Positions 7,576 to 14,890 of a DNA stretch of 64,000 nt are shown piece after piece (the first letter of the stretch is position 1; every line of letters begins with the position of its first letter). This DNA comes from JANMDU01 sp031375105. Lineage in GTDB: Bacteria; Pseudomonadota; Gammaproteobacteria; Burkholderiales; Burkholderiaceae_C. The stretch is from NCBI GenBank assembly GCA_031375105.1, contig JANMHJ010000050.1, positions 1-64,000 on the forward strand. The letters run 5' to 3'. The translations under genes and the position numbers were made by a program. Below the pieces are notes generated by a model, which was not told the DNA's origin, did not search any database, and saw only the letters and a program-made list of their open reading frames with translations.

Positions 7576-8466
7576 TTAAGAAGAGAAAAAATGGTGAACT
7601 TCAGCAAGCAGCTCTTCGGGCGCTTCTTCAGCAATGTAATGGCCGCAGGGCAGGGCGCATCCACTGAGCTGATGGGCGCGTTCGCGCCAAAGCTCGAGTA
7701 CATCAAAATTTGCGCCAACCACGCCATGCTCGCCCCAGAGCACGCGCAGAGCGAGCGTGAGTTTGTGGTCAGCGGCGATGTCTGCGCGGTCATGCTCTAA
7801 GTCAATCGTGGCGCTGGCGCGATAATCTTCACAAATGCCGCGTGCACTGCCGGGGATTTGAATAGAGCGCTCGTATTCGGCAAGCGCCTCGGGTGCAAAA
7901 GCGGCCAAGCCCGCATGGCGCTTGCCCATCACTGAGCGGATGTAGCGCACCGGGTCGCTCTCAATCAGTGCCTCGGGCAAAGGGGGAGGCTGGATCAAGA
8001 AGAACCAATGCCAGTAGGCGGTGGCAAAAGCGCGCGAGGTGTGCTCATACATGGCTAATGTGGGCGCAATGTCGAGCAGCATCATGCGCTGCACTTTTTC
8101 TGGATGATCGGCAGCCAAGCGATGCGCCACGCGTGCGCCGCGATCATGCGCGAGGATGGAAAATTGCGAAAAGCCGAAATGCCGCATGACGGCAACAGCA
8201 TCGCTTGCCATCTCGCGTTTGCTATAAGCCGCATGCTGCGCATCAGTGGCTGGGCGACTGGAATCGCCGTAGCCGCGCAAATCCATCAACACCAGCTTAA
8301 AGCGCTTGGCCAGTTCGGGCGCGACTTTGTGCCACATCGTATGCGTTTGCGGATGGCCGTGCAGCAAAAGGAGCGCGGGGTCGTGGGACGGAGCGCCTAG
8401 GGACGTGCGCCCATGCAGCGTGATGCCGTCAAGCTGAAGGGTGAAAGGCGTGAATCCGTCAAACAT
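7576..8466 (-). CDS. Alpha/beta hydrolase, haloacetate (fluoroacetate) dehalogenase-like
   Basis: 296 residues from the ATG at 8466; the frame extends further upstream but the MFDGFTPF start matches the family. Features: oxyanion segment LLHGHPQTHTMWH, DLRGYGDSSRP, the nucleophile elbow AHDRGARVAHR (Asp as nucleophile, as in dehalogenases, rather than Ser), the lid motif HWFFLIQPPPLPE, and the catalytic His in LPCGHYIAEEAPEE. An Asp nucleophile in HDRGARV with a Trp-rich lid is typical of fluoroacetate dehalogenases and relatives, which hydrolyse C-halogen bonds. The true substrate is unknown. It is transcribed away from a LysR regulator. Confidence 0.8.
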   Translation of the reverse strand: MFDGFTPFTLQLDGITLHGRTSLGAPSHDPALLLLHGHPQTHTMWHKVAPELAKRFKLVLMDLRGYGDSSRPATDAQHAAYSKREMASDAVAVMRHFGFSQFSILAHDRGARVAHRLAADHPEKVQRMMLLDIAPTLAMYEHTSRAFATAYWHWFFLIQPPPLPEALIESDPVRYIRSVMGKRHAGLAAFAPEALAEYERSIQIPGSARGICEDYRASATIDLEHDRADIAADHKLTLALRVLWGEHGVVGANFDVLELWRERAHQLSGCALPCGHYIAEEAPEELLAEVHHFFSS

Positions 8467-8550
8467 GCTTGCATTGTGCGTGACAGTGCGGATAAGATAA
8501 AGCAACAATTGTGCAATAGATTGCTGCTTTTTCGGAAATAAAAAAAACTC

Positions 8551-9471
8551 ATGATAGAACGCGCTGACTTGGAACTGGTGTTGAGCATCCGCGATGCAGG
8601 CTCTCTGACGGCTGCGGCAGTTCAGCTTGGCGTTCATGCGCCTTCGATCACCAAACGCTTGGCGGCGCTGGAAGCCAGGCTGGGTGCGAAGCTGTTTTAT
8701 CGCACCACGCGGCGCGTGGCTGCCACTGCAGAGGGCGAGATGCTGTGTGAACGAGCAGGCGCTCTGCTGGCGGCTTTTAGCGATACGGAGGAAGCCTTGC
8801 GCGATCAGGCACGTGAGCCTTCAGGCAACATTCGCTTGGCTGCGACCTTCGGCTTTGGTCGCATTTGGCTCGGCGCTGCTTTGGCGGATTTCCAGATGCT
8901 GTATCCAAAGGTGCGTGTGGATTTACAACTCACAGAAACTTTGCCCGATCTGGCAGCCGACGGTTTTGATGCCGCCGTATGGCTTTGGGCGCCGCAGGCC
9001 AATCGCATCAGCCAATGGTCTGCCACGCTGCTGGCAAAAAATGAGCGTGTGCTCGTAGCATCGCCAGAATATGTGAAAGCACGCGGCAAACCGCGCAGCT
9101 TGGAGGAGTTGCCGCAGCATGACTGCCTGCTTGTGCGAGAGAGCGATCTGCCCAGCAGCACTTGGCTTTTGAGTAAACAAGGTGAGCGCAAACCTGCGCA
9201 AACGGTCAAACTGCGCGGCAGCATGGTGAGCAACTCAGGCGAGATGGTGCGAGATTGGTGCGTGAATGGCCGCGGCATCATGTTGCGCAGCTTATGGGAT
9301 GTGGCACCTTTGATTGCATCAGGGCAGTTGCAGCGACTGCTGCCGGATTACGCGATGCGCAATGCGAACATCCAGTGGCTCGCGCCCTTTCGCGCGCAAA
9401 CGCCGCAGCGTGTGCGACTGCTGCGCGAGCATCTGATAGCAAGTTTTAAGACGCGGCCTTGGGAGCTTTGA
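8551..9471 (+). CDS. LysR-family transcriptional regulator
   Basis: 306 residues. The N-terminal winged HTH (LELVLSIRDAGSLTAAAVQLGVHAPSITKRLAALEARLG) is followed by a substrate-binding domain of the DsdC/GcvA-like group. Divergent from the hydrolase-dehydrogenase pair across an 84-bp gap, the classic arrangement for a LysR activator of those genes. The gap contains an AT-rich segment with ATTGTGCAAT (8507-8516), a short inverted element of T-N-A type that may be part of its operator. The inducer is unknown. The 3' end overlaps the convergent transporter gene by 26 bases. Confidence 0.85.
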   Translation: MIERADLELVLSIRDAGSLTAAAVQLGVHAPSITKRLAALEARLGAKLFYRTTRRVAATAEGEMLCERAGALLAAFSDTEEALRDQAREPSGNIRLAATFGFGRIWLGAALADFQMLYPKVRVDLQLTETLPDLAADGFDAAVWLWAPQANRISQWSATLLAKNERVLVASPEYVKARGKPRSLEELPQHDCLLVRESDLPSSTWLLSKQGERKPAQTVKLRGSMVSNSGEMVRDWCVNGRGIMLRSLWDVAPLIASGQLQRLLPDYAMRNANIQWLAPFRAQTPQRVRLLREHLIASFKTRPWEL

Positions 9472-10372
9472 CCACGAGGTAGACACCTGCGGCGGTGATG
9501 GCCGTGCCAATCAGCGTGAGCACAGTGATCGTCTCGCCAAACAGCGCCCAAGCCATCATCGCGGTGACGGGCGGCACGAGGTAAAGAAGCGAAGTGACGC
9601 TGGTGGCCGCGCCGCGTTGGATCAGCAGGTAAAGCAAAGAGCTTCCGCCTAAGGTGAGCACGATCACGCTCCAGGCCATTGCGCCGATGAGATGGGTGTT
9701 GTAGCTGCCGTCCGTTGCAAGCCAACGCATCGGTTCTGTTTCCAGTAATGCAAAAGGCAGACTGATGAGCAGGGCCGCGCCGAGCTGAATCGTGTTGGCC
9801 GTGCGCACATCGGTGGGTTGCACGAAACGCTTTTGATACAGCGCACCTGTAGTCATGGAAAGCAGCGCGATCACGCAGAGCGATACATTCCAAACCGTGG
9901 CCTCACCGCCTGCGCCAAACTTGCGGCTCATCACCAAGATCAGGCCGACAAAGCCAAGCGCCAAACCAGCCCATTGCCTGCGCGATACGCCTGCACCCAA
10001 GCCCTGCTGGCGCGAGACATGCGCGACCCAAAGTGCCGTCAGCACAGGCTGAAAATTCACAATCAGCGCAGACAAACCAGCGCCAATGCCGGCTTTCACC
10101 GCCATCCACACGCCGCCCAAATAACCTGCGTGCATAAGCAGACCAGTAACAGCCAAATGCAGCCACTGCTGGCGATCACGCGGCCACACTGCTTTTGCCA
10201 AAGCAATCCAGATCAAGAAGCACACAATAGAAAGTGCATAACGCACGGAGAGAAAAGTAAGCGGCGGTGCATGCGGCATACCAAAGCGAGCTACCACATA
10301 ACCCGTGGCCCAAATGATCACAAAGATGCCGGGCATGGCGCGCAGCCAGCCGTTTTGATCCTGCTGCGTCAT
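9446..10372 (-). CDS. DMT-superfamily (EamA) permease
   Basis: 308 residues with about ten hydrophobic helices and two EamA repeats, the second ending in GTAITAAGVYLVV. These 10-TM inner-membrane carriers export amino acids, metabolites or drugs. The substrate cannot be read from sequence. The start (10372) overlaps the pgsA stop as ATGA, so it is translationally coupled to pgsA. The 3' end overlaps the LysR gene from the other strand. Confidence 0.85.
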   Translation of the reverse strand: MTQQDQNGWLRAMPGIFVIIWATGYVVARFGMPHAPPLTFLSVRYALSIVCFLIWIALAKAVWPRDRQQWLHLAVTGLLMHAGYLGGVWMAVKAGIGAGLSALIVNFQPVLTALWVAHVSRQQGLGAGVSRRQWAGLALGFVGLILVMSRKFGAGGEATVWNVSLCVIALLSMTTGALYQKRFVQPTDVRTANTIQLGAALLISLPFALLETEPMRWLATDGSYNTHLIGAMAWSVIVLTLGGSSLLYLLIQRGAATSVTSLLYLVPPVTAMMAWALFGETITVLTLIGTAITAAGVYLVVKAPKAAS

Positions 10373-10938
10373 TTCACGCGAGCACGAATTTCAGGCAACG
10401 CTTTTTGCAGGTAATAGACCATGCTCCAGACGGTGAGGATGGCGGCCATCCAGATCAGCCACGTGCCCCACAGATGCGTGTCGATCACGCCGAAGAGTTT
10501 GCCATCAAACAATAAAAACGGAATGGCGACCATCTGCGCTACGGTTTTGAGTTTGCCGATCATGTGCACAGCCACGCTACGGGATGCACCGATTTGCGCC
10601 ATCCATTCGCGCAGCGCGGAAATGGCGATTTCGCGGCCAATGATGATCAGGGCGACAAACACATCGGTGCGCTGCATATGCACCAACACCAGCAAGGCAG
10701 CACAGACGAGAAACTTGTCAGCGACCGGATCAAGAAAAGCACCAAAGCTCGAAGTCTGGTTGAGCTTGCGTGCCAAATAGCCGTCGAGCCAATCGGTCAT
10801 CGCGAAGACCACGAACATCACGGTAGCCAGCAGATTCTTCATCGGCATCGTGATGCCATCACTGTAATACACGCCCACAATCAAAGGAATAGCGACAATG
10901 CGCGTCCAGGTGAGTATCGTGGGAATCGTGAAGAACAT
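10369..10938 (-). CDS. pgsA: CDP-diacylglycerol--glycerol-3-phosphate 3-phosphatidyltransferase
   Basis: 189 residues, the normal length. The start at 10938 (MFFTIPTILTWTR) matches the family N-terminus. The CDP-alcohol phosphotransferase signature D-x2-DG-x2-AR-x8-G-x3-D-x3-D is intact (DWLDGYLAR, then FGAFLDPVADK). It makes phosphatidylglycerol phosphate, the committed step to PG and cardiolipin, in the inner membrane. It often follows uvrC directly in proteobacteria; here a lipoprotein gene lies between them. Confidence 0.93.
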   Translation of the reverse strand: MFFTIPTILTWTRIVAIPLIVGVYYSDGITMPMKNLLATVMFVVFAMTDWLDGYLARKLNQTSSFGAFLDPVADKFLVCAALLVLVHMQRTDVFVALIIIGREIAISALREWMAQIGASRSVAVHMIGKLKTVAQMVAIPFLLFDGKLFGVIDTHLWGTWLIWMAAILTVWSMVYYLQKALPEIRARVK

Positions 10939-10996
10939 GGGGCGATTGTGGCACGCCGCCCAGCAAGTGTGCTGACGGCAGCCTGAGCGGTGGGCT

Positions 10997-11515
10997 TTAT
11001 CGCCCTTCGACGATGGTGACCAGCTGGAATTTGTTGTCGTCGTTGTACAAAAACGTCTCATTGAACTGCCAAGGCTGGGGTAAATTGCTCACTGGGCCGT
11101 AATTCGCAGCGCGGCGAGCAGCGGCCAAAGCCAGATCGTTCACCTCCGGAGAAATGCGCGAACCGCGCATCAGATCGAGTGTGCGCACGGAGCCGTCAGC
11201 ATTGAGCATCACAGTCACTGTGGCAATGCCGCTCCATTGCGCAGGCTGCGGGCCTGTGAAGCTAGCACCTGGGTTGGCGGCAACAATCATCTGCGCAGCG
11301 CGGCGGCGGTAATCTGCCCAGCTGGCCACCATGGGCAGTCGCGGCGCGTTCACGGCTGGGGGAGCCGCTGTGGGCGCAGGCTGCGGCGTGAACACGGGTG
11401 AGGAGGCAGGCGCGGGCGGCGGAGTAGGTGTGTGATCTGGCATGCGCCGGCTGGAGCAACCGGAAGCGAGCAGGGCAGCGATACTCAATGTCAAGAGTGC
11501 TGCTATATATTTCAT
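10997..11515 (-). CDS. Lipoprotein with TonB-like C-terminal domain
   Basis: 172 residues from the ATG at 11515. The signal peptide MKYIAALLTLSIAALLASGC ends in a lipobox (LASGC). It is followed by a Pro/Ala-rich linker (about residues 25-65) and a C-terminal domain with IATVTVMLNADGSVRTLDLMRGS, a TonB C-terminal/AgmX-like pattern. It is probably an envelope lipoprotein whose folded domain binds a partner. The start codon and first five codons lie inside a copy of the dispersed repeat (11501-11567), so either the repeat supplied the present N-terminus or the gene grew into it. Confidence 0.75.
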   Translation of the reverse strand: MKYIAALLTLSIAALLASGCSSRRMPDHTPTPPPAPASSPVFTPQPAPTAAPPAVNAPRLPMVASWADYRRRAAQMIVAANPGASFTGPQPAQWSGIATVTVMLNADGSVRTLDLMRGSRISPEVNDLALAAARRAANYGPVSNLPQPWQFNETFLYNDDNKFQLVTIVEGR

Positions 11516-11567
11516 AGCACCTTGGGTATATCCTATAAGGGGAAAGAGCCAAGTTTTCTTAAAAAAT
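11501..11567 (+). repeat. Dispersed short repeat (copy 1), spans lipoprotein start
   Basis: Begins with the small palindrome TGCTAT-ATATTTC-ATAGCA (11501-11519), followed by the family core with TATCCTATAAGGGG and AGAGCCAAG and an A/T-rich end. The lipoprotein gene starts within it on the opposite strand. Confidence 0.85.
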
Positions 11568-11594
11568 AGATCTTGAAGGCGCTTTTTCTGATGG

Positions 11595-13556
11595 TCAATG
11601 CAAGGCACGGTAAATCTCCTCGGCGAGTTCTTTGGATATGCCGTCTACTGTGGTGAGATCCACCACGCTGGCAGCAGCCACGCCCCGGATGCCACCGAAG
11701 CGTTGGAGTAGTTTCGCACGTCTTTTGGCACCGATGCCAGCAATCTCTTCCAATTTGCTACCACCTGTGCGCACTTTCGCCCTTTGAGCTCGCATACCTG
11801 TTATGGCAAATCGGTGCGCCTCGTCGCGGATTTGTGCGATCAGCATGAGCGCGGCGCTGTCTTTACCGAGGTAAATCTTTTCTCTGCCATCAGCAAACAC
11901 CAGCTCTTCCAAACCGACTTTTCTGCCTTCGCCTTTTTCCACGCCCACCAACAAACCCAGATCCAAGCCCAGAGCTTCAAAGACCTCTTTCGCTGAGCTG
12001 ATTTGGCCTTTGCCACCGTCAATCAGCACCAAATCTGGCAGCTTGGCTTCATTGTTCCTCGCCGCCTCAATCAGCTTGGAATAGCGCCGCGTTAGCACCT
12101 GGCGCATGGCTGCGTAATCATCGCCGCCGGTGATGCCTTCGATGTTGTAGCGGCGGTAATCCGCGCTCTTCATTTTGTGGCCTTCAAAGACGACACAACT
12201 GGCTTGCGTGGCCTCGCCAGCGGTGTGTGAAATGTCAAAGCATTCGATTCGCAGCAGTGACAAATCTTCCAGCGCCAGATCAAGCGCATCGGCCAAGGCC
12301 CGTGTGCGTGCTTGCTGCGAGCCCTCTTCGGCAAGCAAGCGAGCGAGTTGAATATCTGCGTTATTGACCGCCATATCCAGCCAAGCTTTGCGCTGTTCGC
12401 GTGGCTGATGCAGGGCGGTGATTTTGATACCGGTTTGCTCCGTGAGCAGATCGATCAAATGGGGATCGACCTTCTCGCTCAAGATGAGCACAGGCGGCGC
12501 TGGTACATCAATGTAGTGCTGGGCGATAAAGGCTTCGAGAATCTCCACCGCTGGCGCTTCGTGCACATTGGCAGGAAAGTAAGGCCGATCGCCCAAATGC
12601 CTACCACCCCGTACCATGGCTAGGTTCACACAGGCTTTGCCGCCGTTCACACGTGCCACCAAAATGTCCACATCTTTGTCTTCGGCAGTGTCCATCGCCT
12701 GCGTGTGCAGCACGCGTGAAAGCGCGGAGATTTGGTTACGCAATTCAGCTGCCTGCTCGAATTCGAGTTTCTCGGCATGCGCCATCATCGCGCTTTGTAG
12801 CTCATCGAGAATGGCCTGCGTTTCACCGCGAAGAAAGCGCTCGGCGTTGTTTACATCTTGTGCATAGCTGGCTTCGTCAATATGGCTCACGCAGGGCGCG
12901 GAGCAGCGCTTGATTTGATACAGCAAGCAAGGTCGCGTGCGGTTGGCAAACACCGTGTCTTCGCAGGTGCGCAGCATGAACACTTTTTGCAGCAACTGAA
13001 TCGTTTCTTTCACAGCCCAAGCGCTCGGGTAGGGCCCAAAGAAACGATGCCGTTTATCCACTGCACCACGGTAATACACGACACGAGGGAAATCAGTACA
13101 TGCTATAGATTTAATAGCGTTGTGGGCAGAATCTATAACGGGCGGAGGCAGTTTTTTATCATGAAAAGCTTGTCCAGTGAGCTTCAGATACGGATAGCTC
13201 TTGTCATCTTTGAAGAGGATATTGAAGCGCGGATTCTGCGTCTTGATCAGGTTGTTTTCAAGTAACAGCGCTTCCGCTTCGGAGCGCACCACGGTCGTCT
13301 CCATACGCACGATTTTGCTCACCATGTGCCCAATGCGCGTGCCATCGTGAGTCTTCTGAAAATAGTTCGCCACCCGTTTCTTCAGGCTCTTGGCTTTGCC
13401 CACATAGAGCAACACATTTTGCGCATCGAAATAGCGGTACACGCCCGGCAGCAAAGGCAGGGCGGCAACTTGGGCGAGCAGCTCGGGGCTGTGGCTGCTC
13501 TCAGATGGAGGTGCGAGCTCGACGCCCTGATCAGCGACAGATTTTTTTTTGGGCAT
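11595..13556 (-). CDS. uvrC: Excinuclease ABC subunit C
   Basis: 653 residues. The N-terminal GIY-YIG nuclease domain shows LPGVYRYFDAQNVLLYVGKAKSLKKR. Next come the UvrC Cys-rich region (RPCLLYQIKRCSAPC), a UVR motif (EKLEFEQAAELRNQI), the C-terminal RNase-H-like nuclease (ECFDISHT, DLVLIDGGKGQ) and a terminal HhH2 domain. It makes both incisions in nucleotide excision repair with UvrAB. Compared with the usual sequence there are about 27 extra residues (around 126-152) between the KSYPYLKLTG and FPRVVYYRG blocks, encoded by a dispersed repeat. The frame and catalytic segments are otherwise intact, so the protein is probably active. Confidence 0.94.
   Translation of the reverse strand: MPKKKSVADQGVELAPPSESSHSPELLAQVAALPLLPGVYRYFDAQNVLLYVGKAKSLKKRVANYFQKTHDGTRIGHMVSKIVRMETTVVRSEAEALLLENNLIKTQNPRFNILFKDDKSYPYLKLTGQAFHDKKLPPPVIDSAHNAIKSIACTDFPRVVYYRGAVDKRHRFFGPYPSAWAVKETIQLLQKVFMLRTCEDTVFANRTRPCLLYQIKRCSAPCVSHIDEASYAQDVNNAERFLRGETQAILDELQSAMMAHAEKLEFEQAAELRNQISALSRVLHTQAMDTAEDKDVDILVARVNGGKACVNLAMVRGGRHLGDRPYFPANVHEAPAVEILEAFIAQHYIDVPAPPVLILSEKVDPHLIDLLTEQTGIKITALHQPREQRKAWLDMAVNNADIQLARLLAEEGSQQARTRALADALDLALEDLSLLRIECFDISHTAGEATQASCVVFEGHKMKSADYRRYNIEGITGGDDYAAMRQVLTRRYSKLIEAARNNEAKLPDLVLIDGGKGQISSAKEVFEALGLDLGLLVGVEKGEGRKVGLEELVFADGREKIYLGKDSAALMLIAQIRDEAHRFAITGMRAQRAKVRTGGSKLEEIAGIGAKRRAKLLQRFGGIRGVAAASVVDLTTVDGISKELAEEIYRALH
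13101..13166 (+). repeat. Dispersed short repeat (copy 2), in frame within uvrC
   Basis: TGCTATAGATTTAATAGC palindrome, then the core with CAGAATCTATAACGGGCGGAGGCAG... and a TTTTTTATCATGAAAA end. It lies antisense to uvrC and adds roughly 27 codons without breaking the frame. Confidence 0.88.
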
Positions 13557-13561
13557 GCCGA

Positions 13562-14170
13562 TTAATTAACAGGTTTGAGCGGTTTGCCGTTCATGTCCAT
13601 ACTGCAAATCTTTTCGATGTCATCTGAATCGACCCGCGTACCTAGTTCACCAGGCTTCCTAACATCAAGCAACAGCATTTTTGTTTGTATCGAACTTTTG
13701 AGAAGTCGTACAGGCTTTTTAGCTGCTGGTATCGTTTGATCTAATGATGCACTGCGCAGCCATCGTGTGCACGATGAGACAGCAGTTTTTTGTAATTCGC
13801 TAGGTACAAGGCTATCTTTAATTCCAGCGGGGCACTCGATTTCAACCTGTGCAAGATATCTACGTTTTACACCTTCTTTTTCGACGGCACAGTATTGCAG
13901 CAACCACCCCATCGCGACTAGCTCTTGCATTGAATTGTCCGTATATGGACTTGTAGGTGCAATCTTGCCGTCAGCAGTGTTGGCTCTATAACTTGCGTAC
14001 CAAAAAACTGTGTCAGGAGCTATTTCATGCATCGCACCGATTGCCTTCGACCAGACAGGCGCAAGCCCAAGTTGTGCAGCATCGTATTTACGCTGCCAAG
14101 TAGACTGGGCAAGCGTTGGCAAAGCTAGTAAGCAAGCTAGCAAGAGGCAGAATAAGTAACGAATCTTCAT
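13562..14170 (-). CDS. Secreted hypothetical protein
   Basis: 202 residues from the ATG at 14170, with a clear Sec signal peptide (MKIRYLFCLLLACLLALPTLAQ). The mature part has a WYASYRA segment and several Cys residues (YCAVEK, IECPAG, SSCTRWL) that could form disulphides. It is not a family I recognise. It sits between the BrnTA-like module and uvrC on the same strand, 26 bases after the antitoxin stop. More AT-rich than its neighbours. Confidence 0.6.
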   Translation of the reverse strand: MKIRYLFCLLLACLLALPTLAQSTWQRKYDAAQLGLAPVWSKAIGAMHEIAPDTVFWYASYRANTADGKIAPTSPYTDNSMQELVAMGWLLQYCAVEKEGVKRRYLAQVEIECPAGIKDSLVPSELQKTAVSSCTRWLRSASLDQTIPAAKKPVRLLKSSIQTKMLLLDVRKPGELGTRVDSDDIEKICSMDMNGKPLKPVN

Positions 14171-14196
14171 AGCAAATCTCCTCCAAGTTAATCTGA

Positions 14197-14466
14197 TCAA
14201 CGCTGCTCCACCAATCGACCCTCAACATACTTATGCAGCAAACTAGAAATCAAAGTTTGATAGGGCAGCCCCTCCATCAGCGCTTTCTTTTGCAGCATGC
14301 GCAGATCGCGGGAGGAGATGCGGATGTTGATGCGGCTGTCTTTTTGAAATGTAGCCACTGCTGCAGCCCTCAGTTTGGCAATCTCTTGGGCCATATTGGG
14401 CACGGGTTTGAGCTTGCCCGATTCGAAGGCATCTAGAATTTCTTGCTCTTCTTCATCAAGTTTCAT
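14197..14466 (-). CDS. brnA: BrnA-like antitoxin (CopG/ribbon-helix-helix type)
   Basis: 89 residues. The C-terminal part contains SRINIRISSRDLRMLQKKALMEGLPYQTLISSLLHKYVEG, a ribbon-helix-helix DNA-binding domain (NIRISSRDL strand, then two helices with PYQTLI). The order toxin then antitoxin with a 4-base ATGA overlap is that of BrnT-BrnA modules, in which BrnA neutralises BrnT and represses the operon as a complex. Assignment to BrnA rather than a generic CopG antitoxin rests on the partner. Confidence 0.75.
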   Translation of the reverse strand: MKLDEEEQEILDAFESGKLKPVPNMAQEIAKLRAAAVATFQKDSRINIRISSRDLRMLQKKALMEGLPYQTLISSLLHKYVEGRLVEQR

Positions 14467-14741
14467 GGCTTCATTCCTTTCAAACGCTTGGTCGCTTTCC
14501 GGCTCGGGATGATGGTTTTCAAAAAAATATCAGACTCAGAGATGACATGTGGCACGAGATAAACATAGTCGTCAATTTGCACTGAAAACACGCGCTGCCC
14601 CGAATAGTGCTCTTGATTAGGATGTTCTTCAATCAAAAGCACATCGCCAGCTTCGATATGGAAAACGATTTCTTCAAACGAAATACCGCGCTCAGCTTTG
14701 AGTTGCTCGTTTTTTTCCGGATTCCATGCGAAGATCGTCAT
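14463..14741 (-). CDS. brnT: BrnT-like ribonuclease toxin
   Basis: 92 residues from the ATG at 14741; a longer frame to 14888 exists but has no family support. The N-terminal FAWNPEKNEQLKAERGISFEEI matches the BrnT pattern (F-x-W-D/N-P-x-K, then GISFEEA), and SGQRVFSVQIDDYVYLV supplies the following beta strands. BrnT is a RelE-fold toxin that cuts RNA and stops translation. The last bases overlap the antitoxin start. The upstream palindrome at 14839-14860 may control this pair, liuB, or both. Confidence 0.72.
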   Translation of the reverse strand: MTIFAWNPEKNEQLKAERGISFEEIVFHIEAGDVLLIEEHPNQEHYSGQRVFSVQIDDYVYLVPHVISESDIFLKTIIPSRKATKRLKGMKP

Positions 14742-14838
14742 GCCTACATTCAATGTGCATTGTGTGCCTAATGCCCTCACTTTATCAAACTCCGCATCAG
14801 AAGGCAAGCTGCTAAGCGATGGAAGAATTGGGTTACAG

Positions 14839-14860
14839 TTGACGTTTACGTAAACGTCAA
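14839..14860. promoter_or_regulatory. Perfect 22-bp palindrome, probable LiuR-type operator
   Basis: TTGACGTTTACGTAAACGTCAA is perfectly self-complementary. It lies 30 bases before liuB and about 97 before brnT. Known: leucine-degradation genes of beta- and gammaproteobacteria are often controlled by the MerR-family repressor LiuR at palindromes containing TTTACGTAAA-like cores. The fit in sequence and position is good. The regulator gene is not in the window. Confidence 0.65.
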
Positions 14861-14890
14861 TCAAAAAATTTCGCTTTCTTTGAGACAACC

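Noticed and set aside
9348..9893. 181-codon minus-strand open frame
   Set aside because: Overlaps the EamA permease in another frame; Arg/His-rich shadow without motif.
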